In this document: in pieces, positions 7,942 through 15,440 of the stretch
Layout of the letters: each line of letters opens with the position of its first letter
How positions within the stretch are numbered: the first letter of the stretch is position 1
From: Desulfobacterales bacterium
GTDB lineage: Bacteria > Desulfobacterota > Desulfobacteria > Desulfobacterales > UBA2174_A
Assembly (NCBI GenBank): GCA_025454075.1
Contig: JALOPD010000206.1
Span: 1 to 15,440 of the forward strand
Direction of reading: 5' to 3'
DNA: 15,440 nucleotides
The notes under the pieces: model-generated
What the model saw: only the letters and a program-made list of their open reading frames with translations
Told to the model about the DNA's origin: nothing
Databases searched by the model: none
Program-made: the position numbers and the translations under genes

Positions 7942-8532
7942 ATGTCGGAACCGGCGGCGAAAAAATACAACCTACTCCTGGTCGACGACGACCCCTTCAT
8001 TTTGGAGGGCATCGGCGAGGATTTAGAGCAGCGCGGCTATTGCGTGACGCGCGTGAACAGCGGCGAAAAGGCCGTTGACTTGCTGCAGCGCAGGAGCTTC
8101 GACCTCGTCATCACCGATCTGGTCATGGAGCGCACCGACGGCATCCAGGTCCTCAAAAAGACCAAGGAGATCGATTCGACCATCATGGTCATCCTCCTGA
8201 CCGGCTTCGGCGACATGCTCTCCGCCATCGAAGCCCTGCGCAGCCAGGCGGACGACTACATGCTCAAGCCCTGCGAGTCCTCCGAGATGTATTTCCGTGT
8301 GGAGCGCTGCCTGGAGAAGCTGGAGTTGGCGCGCCGCATCCACCTCTACCAGAAGATCCTGCCCATGTGCTGCGTCTGCAAGAAGATCCGGGACGACACC
8401 GGCAAGGTCCCCGGACGCGGGCCGTGGGTCCCGGTGGAGCAGTTCATCCACGAGCGTGCCCAGCTCGACATCACCTCGAGTTATTGCCCGGAATGCGCTC
8501 AGCGAACCCTGCAGCAGTTCATAAAAAAATAG
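7942..8532 (+). CDS. response regulator: receiver domain plus C-terminal four-cysteine tail
   Basis: Two-component receiver protein of 196 aa. The receiver domain spans about 10-125 with the acidic pocket D15-D16, phospho-acceptor D59 (V-I-T-D-L-V-M), T87 (L-L-T-G-F-G) and K109 (M-L-K-P). No DNA-binding, cyclase or kinase output follows. A short tail carries C143-x2-C146-K-K-I-R-D-D, then W-x-P-V-E-Q-F-I-H, then C182-P-E-C185. This tail is common at the ends of sensor kinases and regulators in anaerobic deltaproteobacteria and looks like a small metal-binding or redox knuckle, though its function is not known to me. ATG 7942 is preferred; GGAGG lies 13 nt upstream (7924-7928), rather far, and an in-frame TTG at 7930 is only 1 nt from it. 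No partner kinase is visible. The stop codon lies inside a terminator stem. Confidence 0.9.
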   Translation: MSEPAAKKYNLLLVDDDPFILEGIGEDLEQRGYCVTRVNSGEKAVDLLQRRSFDLVITDLVMERTDGIQVLKKTKEIDSTIMVILLTGFGDMLSAIEALRSQADDYMLKPCESSEMYFRVERCLEKLELARRIHLYQKILPMCCVCKKIRDDTGKVPGRGPWVPVEQFIHERAQLDITSSYCPECAQRTLQQFIKK

Positions 8533-8572
8533 CACCCCGCCGGGAAAGAACCGGCGGGGTGCTATTTTTTTT
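8523..8572. terminator. strong bidirectional rho-independent terminator
   Basis: AGCACCCCGCCGG (8531-8543) pairs perfectly with CCGGCGGGGTGCT (8551-8563) across a 7-nt loop (GAAAGAA). An A-tract before it (8523-8529) and a T-tract after it (8565-8572) extend the stem and give a U-run on either strand. The TAG stop of the response regulator (8530-8532) is part of the stem. The next gene starts 15 nt after the T-run, so transcripts of that gene must either pass this element or start within it. Confidence 0.93.
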
Positions 8573-8587
8573 CATAAGGGATATCAT

Positions 8588-9451
8588 ATGCGACGCAACT
8601 CATCAGTCCACATCGCCGGTTTTGTGCTGGCGATGCTGTTGGTTTCAGCAGCCTCCGGCCGGGCTGCGCTGGAATGGGAAATCCTGAAGAGCCTGAACAC
8701 CGGCGCACGGCCGGTGGATGTGGCCGTATCCGCGGACGGCAAGTCGGTGTTTGTCCTGACCGATGACGGCATCGTCTCCATCTACACCGGGGACGGCGCC
8801 CTCACCGACAAGATCACCGTGGGCGGCCAGGCCGAGCGGATCGCCGTGGCGCCGGACGGCGACCGCCTCTACGTGACTCAGCGCCAGGGCCGGCGCGTCG
8901 ACGTCATCCAGCTCGACTACGTGCGCGAGATCAACCTGTCCGGCGCCCCCTTCAAGGGCCGCGAACAAGCGCCGGTGACGATCGCCGTGTTCAGCGATTT
9001 CCAGTGAGGGTACTGCGCGGGCCTCGAGCCCGTCCTCGAGCAGGTGCTCGATACCTTCCCCGACAAAATCAGGGTCGTTTTCAAGAACTACCCGTTGTTG
9101 AAAAGCCACAAGTTCGCCGGCAAGGCGGCCCTGACCGCGTATGCCGCCCACCTGCAGGGCAAGTTCTGGAAGGTGCACGACGAGTTCTTCAAGGTCCACG
9201 ACCAGTTGAACGACGAGAAGATCCAGGAGATCGTCCGCGCGGCCGGGCTCAACGAGGAGCAGCTGGAAAAGGACCGCAACAGCCAGCGCGCGGTGGACTA
9301 CGTGCAGAAGGACCTGGACGAGGCCTATCGCCTCGGGGTCAACAGCGTGCCGACGGTCTTCGTCAACGGCAAGCGCCTGCGGGACCGCAGCTTCGAATCC
9401 TTCGCCGCGGCGATCGAGAAGGAACTCAAGAAAACCCCCGCCAAGAAATAG
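8588..9451 (+). CDS. exported DsbA-like selenoprotein (Sec140) with beta-propeller-type repeats
   Basis: One 287-residue product if the in-frame TGA at 9005-9007 is read as selenocysteine. Residues 1 to about 26 form a signal peptide (R-R-N at the start, hydrophobic A-G-F-V-L-A-M-L-L-V, then S-G-R-A). Residues 35-115 hold two clear YVTN/beta-propeller-like repeats (P-V-D-V-A-V-S-A-D-G-K and A-E-R-I-A-V-A-P-D-G-D). Residues 130-287 are a DsbA-like thioredoxin fold: V-T-I-A-V-F-S-D-F-Q, then U140-G-Y-C143 where relatives have C-x-Y-C, then L-E-P-V-L-E-Q-V, F-K-N-Y-P-L, and the cis-Pro motif S-V-P255-T-V-F-V-N-G near the end. The role is probably periplasmic thiol-disulfide exchange or reduction; the substrate is unknown. 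AAGGG lies 7 nt before the ATG. The stop is 7 nt from the convergent pyrG stop. A TGC-to-TGA mutation or sequencing error is the main alternative. Confidence 0.85.
9005..9051 (+). promoter_or_regulatory. candidate bacterial SECIS element after the Sec TGA
   Basis: Directly after the TGA the coding RNA can fold. G-CGGGC (9017-9022) pairs with GCCCG-U (9028-9033) around the loop CUCGA, whose G is 18 nt after the UGA. CUGC (9013-9016) pairs with GCAG (9040-9043) as an outer stem. An alternative fold pairs UCGAGC (9036-9041) with GCUCGA (9046-9051) around the loop AGGU. Known bacterial SECIS hairpins lie within the first 40 or so nt of the Sec codon with a loop G that SelB contacts. Both folds meet the spacing loosely; I cannot say which forms. 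Confidence 0.55.
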
Positions 9452-9458
9452 CTTCCGA

Positions 9459-11120
<1,662 letters not shown>

Positions 11121-11235
11121 TCAGTGGGGTTTAGTGGTCCGTGCGGTGGTCGGGATCAAGGCAGCGGGCAAGGTCGGATGCGAGGGGTCGGGTGTCGGGC
11201 GATGCATGCACAGCGAAGAGGAGTTTCTTACCTTG

Positions 11236-11254
11236 CCTGACACCTGACACCTGA
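11236..11254. repeat. CCTGACA tandem heptamer tract
   Basis: The heptamer CCTGACA occurs about 2.7 times in tandem (CCTGACACCTGACACCTGA) in the gap between pyrG and eno. It resembles in style the GAACC-type tract upstream of metG. No function can be assigned. Confidence 0.6.
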
Positions 11255-11330
11255 AACGGCTTAGCCGGATTTAGGAGCAACCACCCGTAAAACAATCTCT
11301 GGTCGGGCTTCCGATCAAATTGCTGTCACC

Positions 11331-11372
11331 ATCCCCCTTTGCCCCCTTTTGGCAAAGCGGGCGAAGGGGGAT
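11331..11372. repeat. 42-nt near-perfect palindrome
   Basis: The arms 11331-11349 and 11354-11372 (19 nt each) pair with 17 Watson-Crick pairs, one G-T pair and one mismatch around a 4-nt centre (TGGC). The arms begin ATCCCCCTTTGCCCCC. It lies 54 nt beyond the eno stop on the eno strand and is not followed by a T-run, so it is not a classic terminator. It has the look of a dispersed palindromic (REP- or MITE-like) element, which needs other copies to confirm. The rest of the 314-nt gap (11112-11425) shows only the heptamer tract and the pyrG ribosome site; I see no gene. Confidence 0.7.
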
Positions 11373-11425
11373 TTCACGCCGAACGCACCATCAAAAGGCT
11401 CCTGGGCGGCCGACTCACCGGGTGA

Positions 11426-12739
<1,314 letters not shown>

Positions 12740-12756
12740 GGGAGGATGGACGCCGC

Positions 12757-13179
12757 ATGGACCGGCCGCGCAAGGATTTTTACTCCGAAGCCCACCTGCT
12801 GGTGGCCGCCATCCGGGTGCACGAGCACGTCCATTCGCGGCCGGCGACCCTCGAGGACGTCTGCCGGCTGCTGGCGCTTTCCGCCGAGCACGCCGGCATC
12901 ATCGCGCGCAAGCTCGAAGACCTGGCCGTCATCGAAGCGGTCAACGGGTCTTTCGGGACGCGGCTGTTCGTCCGCGACCACCTCAAGCTGGAGGAGATCC
13001 CGCGGGGCGAGCTCGGCCGCAAGCTGGAGGACGAAGTCAAGAAGTTTCAGGACACCCAGCGCTCCTTCACTCAAAAGATCGAGTCGCTGCGGGTCGAGCA
13101 GGCCGGCAAGAAGAAAAACCTCTTCGCGGAGATGGAAAAGAAGCTCAAGGAAGAACTCGACCGGAAAGCCAAATCCTAA
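12757..13179 (+). CDS. small winged-helix and coiled-coil protein, function unknown
   Basis: The 140-aa product is not assigned to a named family. Residues about 10-70 look like a helix-turn-helix or winged-helix unit (H-L-L-V-A-A-I-R-V-H-E, then A-T-L-E-D-V-C-R-L-L-A-L-S, then A-R-K-L-E-D-L-A-V-I-E-A-V, G-T-R-L-F-V). Residues about 85-140 are highly charged and probably a coiled coil, ending in a Lys/Glu-rich tail. ATG 12757 is chosen because GGGAGG (12740-12745) precedes it by 11 nt; a GTG at 12730 lies too close to the predicted transcription start. It is the first gene of a tight cluster (12 nt to the next gene). It may be a transcriptional regulator or a protein-interaction adaptor; DNA binding is inferred only from the fold-like pattern. 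Confidence 0.75.
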   Translation: MDRPRKDFYSEAHLLVAAIRVHEHVHSRPATLEDVCRLLALSAEHAGIIARKLEDLAVIEAVNGSFGTRLFVRDHLKLEEIPRGELGRKLEDEVKKFQDTQRSFTQKIESLRVEQAGKKKNLFAEMEKKLKEELDRKAKS

Positions 13180-13191
13180 CCGGGGTACTGC

Positions 13192-13662
13192 ATGGACTTC
13201 AGTTCCAAGACCGCCCCAGGCCTCTACTTTCGCAAGAACATCCGCAAAGACCTCCAGACGGTTTCACTGGATGCGGACATGATCCGGCTGCTGCTGGTGA
13301 TCGACGAGCACAAGAGCCTTTACCAGATCGCGGCCGAAGTGGAGATGGATGCGCCGACCTTCCAGAAAAACCTGCAGCGGCTGCTCGAGCAGGGCCTCGT
13401 CGAAACCGTCCAAAAACACGCCCCGGTTCTCGACAAAACCTTCCTTCAAACGGTGCGATGGCACCTGTCACGGGCCATCGGGCCGATGGCGCAAATCGTT
13501 TTGGAGGAAACGGTGGCCGAGATGAACCTCGACCCCGCCGGCATCCCGTTGGACCAGGCCGCGGAGCTCATCCATCATCTCGCCCTCGAGATCCCCGACG
13601 AGGAAAACCGGATCCAGTTCCGGAAAGCGTTGATCCCTCTCATCAACCAGGTGAAACCGTAA
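13192..13662 (+). CDS. winged-helix protein with DUF8082-like C-terminal domain
   Basis: A 156-aa protein, cytoplasmic by the look of it. Residues 27-72 form a winged-helix-like unit (D-M-I-R-L-L-L-V-I-D-E-H-K-S-L-Y-Q-I-A, then L-Q-R-L-L-E-Q-G-L-V-E-T). Residues about 80-156 follow the pattern of a small helical domain found at the end of many bacterial signalling proteins (F-L-Q-T-V-R-W-H-L-S-R-A-I-G-P-M-A-Q-I-V, then L-A-L-E-I-P-D-E-E-N-R-I-Q-F), resembling what I know as DUF8082; this assignment is from memory of the pattern. Only a GGGG stretch 6 nt upstream serves as a ribosome site, so it is probably translated together with the gene before it (12 nt gap). The membrane sensor gene follows after 15 nt, so a role in the same sensory pathway is likely. 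Confidence 0.75.
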   Translation: MDFSSKTAPGLYFRKNIRKDLQTVSLDADMIRLLLVIDEHKSLYQIAAEVEMDAPTFQKNLQRLLEQGLVETVQKHAPVLDKTFLQTVRWHLSRAIGPMAQIVLEETVAEMNLDPAGIPLDQAAELIHHLALEIPDEENRIQFRKALIPLINQVKP

Positions 13663-13677
13663 GACAGGAGCCCGCCC

Positions 13678-15063
13678 ATGATGGATGTCAGCTGTGATGC
13701 CTGCGGCAAGCGCTACCGGATCGATGACACCCGGATGAAATCAGACTCGGCGAAGGTCAAGTGCAAGGCCTGCGGTCATCTGATCACCGTCGTCAAACCT
13801 CAAGCGACCCTCCTGGTGGAATCCATCTTCGAGACCGGCGCGCCGGCGGAACCGGCAGCGCAGCCCCCGCCGCCCGCCCCTCCGACCGCCGCCGGCGTGG
13901 AAAGCCCCGGGGCGACGATGCGGGCCCCCGAGCCTGCCGCCGATGAGCCGGCGGCGGAGGCCAGGGCCTACCCGGCGGCCGCGAGCCCCGCCAAACCCCG
14001 CTTCGGCCTGTTCGGCAAAACCATGATCGTGATGCTGCTGATCAGCATCCTGCCGTTCGCCGTCTTCTGGTTCATCACCTTCCGCGAGACCAGCGCCCGC
14101 ATCCGCACCGATTCGGAGGCCCTGATGGCGCAGACGGCCAAGGGGCTCGGGGACCAGATGGACGGCTGGGTCAACGCCAACTTCGCCGTGCTGCGCACGG
14201 CCGCCAAGCTCCCCGACACCCTGTCCATGAACCGTGACAGGCAGGAGCCGGTCCTAAAGGCCATCAGCCGGGAGTACCCGTGGATGTATCTCGTGTTCAC
14301 CGTCGGTCCGAACGGCATGAACATCGCCCGCAGCGACGGTGAGCCGCTGGTCAGCTACGCCGACCGCCAGTACGTGAAGGACGTGCTGGCCGGCAGGGCC
14401 CTCAGCTGGCAGACCGTGATCGGGCGCACGTCGAACGTGCCGGCCCTGGTGATCGGCGTTCCCATCAAGGAGGACAACCGGGTCATCGGCGTGATGGCGG
14501 CGGCCATGACCGTGGACGAGCTGTCCAAGCACATCGCCAACTGGAAAAAGGGCCAGACGGGCTCGGCCTTCCTGTTGGACGAAAAGGGGTTTGTCGTGTC
14601 GCACCCCAACCGGCAGATGGTCCAAAAACGGGAGAACCTGGACAAGCACCCGCTCATCGCGGACTTCCGCAAGAAAGGCTGGACCACTCTCTCCGCGCCT
14701 TTTACCGCAGAAAACGGCCAACCCGCCCTCGGCCACGCCCGCAGCAACGCATACGGGTGGGTGCTCGCCCTCCAACAGGAGGAGCAGGAGATGTTCGACT
14801 CACTGGCCCTCATCCAGAATTTCGCGCTGGCCCTTCTGGCCATCACGGCGCTTCTGGCCGCGGTGATCGCCTGGTTTTCGGCCCGCGGCCTGGTGAACCC
14901 CATCATGAAGCTCACCGACGCCGCCGAACGCATGAGCCTGGGGGACATGAACGTCAAGATCGACGTAACCTCGCGCGACGAAATCGGCCTGCTGGCCCAG
15001 GCCATCGGCCGCATGCAGACCAGCCTGCGCATGGCGATGGACCGGCTGAGGAAGAAGAGATGA
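13678..15063 (+). CDS. membrane sensor: zinc ribbon, Cache and HAMP domains, no output domain
   Basis: A 461-aa inner-membrane protein. Residues 1-40 are an MJ0042-type zinc ribbon with C6, C9, C29 and C32, probably cytoplasmic. A Pro/Ala-rich linker follows (about 52-105), then membrane segment 1 (about 114-135), a double-Cache-type ligand-binding domain outside the membrane (about 137-372, with P-W-M-Y-L-V-F, D-R-Q-Y-V-K-D-V-L-A-G and V-I-G-V-P-I), membrane segment 2 (about 380-402) and a HAMP domain (about 403-455, with N-P-I-M-K-L-T and D-E-I-G-L-L-A-Q-A). The protein stops directly after HAMP; no chemotaxis, kinase, cyclase or phosphatase domain is present, so it must signal through a partner. 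GGAG (13667-13670) sits 7 nt before the start; Met2 (13681) is an equal alternative. It ends the cluster begun at 12757. Confidence 0.88.
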   Translation: MMDVSCDACGKRYRIDDTRMKSDSAKVKCKACGHLITVVKPQATLLVESIFETGAPAEPAAQPPPPAPPTAAGVESPGATMRAPEPAADEPAAEARAYPAAASPAKPRFGLFGKTMIVMLLISILPFAVFWFITFRETSARIRTDSEALMAQTAKGLGDQMDGWVNANFAVLRTAAKLPDTLSMNRDRQEPVLKAISREYPWMYLVFTVGPNGMNIARSDGEPLVSYADRQYVKDVLAGRALSWQTVIGRTSNVPALVIGVPIKEDNRVIGVMAAAMTVDELSKHIANWKKGQTGSAFLLDEKGFVVSHPNRQMVQKRENLDKHPLIADFRKKGWTTLSAPFTAENGQPALGHARSNAYGWVLALQQEEQEMFDSLALIQNFALALLAITALLAAVIAWFSARGLVNPIMKLTDAAERMSLGDMNVKIDVTSRDEIGLLAQAIGRMQTSLRMAMDRLRKKR

Positions 15064-15154
15064 GGGGCAGCGTCTAAACTGCCTAACGTCAAAAAAAACC
15101 GCCGACCCTCGTTTAACGTCATCGTCGAAAAGCTTTTCCGCGCTCACGTGGTTT

Positions 15155-15210
15155 CACCCGCCAGAGGGATGGCGGGTGGGGTTCGACCCGCCGGAAAAAA
15201 AGGCGGGGTC
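15155..15210. repeat. tandem CCCGCC/GGCGGG hairpins between convergent genes
   Basis: CACCCGCC (15155-15162) pairs perfectly with GGCGGGTG (15171-15178) around an 8-nt loop. Directly after it GACCCGCC (15185-15192) pairs with GGCGGGGTC (15202-15210) with one bulged G around a loop containing a run of seven A. The second hairpin covers the stop codon of the minus-strand gene. No T-run follows the stems on either strand, so these are terminator-like but not canonical. They separate the end of the sensor cluster from the minus-strand gene. Confidence 0.55.
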
Positions 15211-15440
15211 AGGTGGAGGTCGTTTCGATTTCGGTCAATACCTGGAACTTCCGGGCCGCCGAGCGGTGGCGGAACAGAGCGGCGGGCGGCAGCTTTTCAA
15301 CCGACCGGAACCTTTCGTCCGGGTGGTTCCGAGGATCGAAAATTCGCAGGACGTACGGCTGCCGGTGGCTGCCGGTGGCCTCCTTCAGCCAGCGCGCCGT
15401 CTCGGCAATCTCCTCCGGGGTCAGGTAGCTGATGCCCGCG
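15209..15440 (-). CDS. C-terminal end of a radical-SAM activase-like protein, 5' end outside window
   Basis: Reading the minus strand from the window edge gives 76 codons in one open frame ending in TGA at 15209-15211. The sequence (I-S-Y-L-T-P-E-E-I-A-E-T-A-R-W-L-K-E-A-T-G, then Q-P-Y-V-L-R-I-F-D-P) resembles the C-terminal end of the activating enzymes of anaerobic ribonucleotide reductase and of other glycyl-radical enzymes, as found in anaerobic deltaproteobacteria. The catalytic Cx3Cx2C motif would lie further right and cannot be checked here. The frame is convergent with the sensor cluster. No start codon is in the window. Confidence that it is coding is good; the family call is moderate. 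Confidence 0.6.
   Translation of the reverse strand, partial: AGISYLTPEEIAETARWLKEATGSHRQPYVLRIFDPRNHPDERFRSVEKLPPAALFRHRSAARKFQVLTEIETTST

Noticed and set aside
8588..9007. A separate 139-aa protein ending at the TGA, followed by an independent gene from GTG 9044 to 9451
   Set aside because: The two parts join in the same frame into one DsbA-like domain, and the second part alone would lack the start of the thioredoxin fold and its active site. No ribosome site precedes 9044.
15083..15121. Direct repeat TAACGTCA at 15083 and 15114
   Set aside because: Only 8 nt long and two copies; expected by chance often enough in a gap of this size and with no linked structure.
15148..15432. 94-codon + strand open frame at the right edge
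   Set aside because: It is antisense to a minus-strand frame that reads as a plausible enzyme C-terminus; its own translation is Arg/Gly rich with no pattern.

Overview
The window is a high-GC chromosomal segment of mostly housekeeping genes. It most likely comes from an anaerobic deltaproteobacterium (Desulfobacterota, possibly Desulfobacterales-like). Four things suggest this: the holB-ricT-metG neighbourhood; a response regulator with a C-terminal four-cysteine tail; a probable selenocysteine-containing periplasmic DsbA-like protein; and the tail of a radical-SAM activase at the right edge. The lineage is an inference from gene content. There is no rRNA, tRNA, CRISPR array, insertion sequence or phage gene that I can support.

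Left part (1-3813, + strand): the 3' portion of holB (DNA polymerase III delta prime), then ricT (PSP1-domain, cysteine-rich), then metG (methionyl-tRNA synthetase with a C-terminal tRNA-binding domain). A weak terminator-like hairpin follows metG.

Middle part (4064-9451, + strand): a very large protein (about 1248 aa) built on a GlmS-like plan of glutaminase plus two SIS domains. Its glutaminase is split by a long insertion, its N-terminus is extended, and it has about 320 C-terminal residues I do not recognise. A receiver-domain response regulator follows; its stop codon lies inside a strong bidirectional terminator. Only 15 nt after that terminator begins an exported protein with beta-propeller-like repeats and a DsbA-like domain. 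Its reading frame is interrupted by one in-frame TGA exactly at the first position of the CxxC active site, and hairpins follow at once. I read it as one selenoprotein gene with a U-G-Y-C active site.

Right part: two minus-strand genes, pyrG (CTP synthase, intact) and eno (enolase). As given, eno lacks about 43 nt that should encode the conserved S-H-R-S-G-E-T segment, so its frame is broken. Between them lies a 314-nt gap with a near-perfect 42-nt palindrome and a small tandem repeat. From the other side of eno, apparently from a promoter overlapping the eno promoter, runs a + strand three-gene cluster: a winged-helix/coiled-coil protein, a second winged-helix protein with a signalling-type C-terminal domain, and a membrane sensor (zinc ribbon, Cache, HAMP) with no recognisable output domain. 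The last 232 nt hold the C-terminal end of a minus-strand radical-SAM activase-like gene.

The most interesting items are the selenoprotein with its SECIS-like hairpins, the giant GlmS-like protein, the frameshifted enolase, and the small sensory cluster driven by a promoter interlocked with that of enolase.
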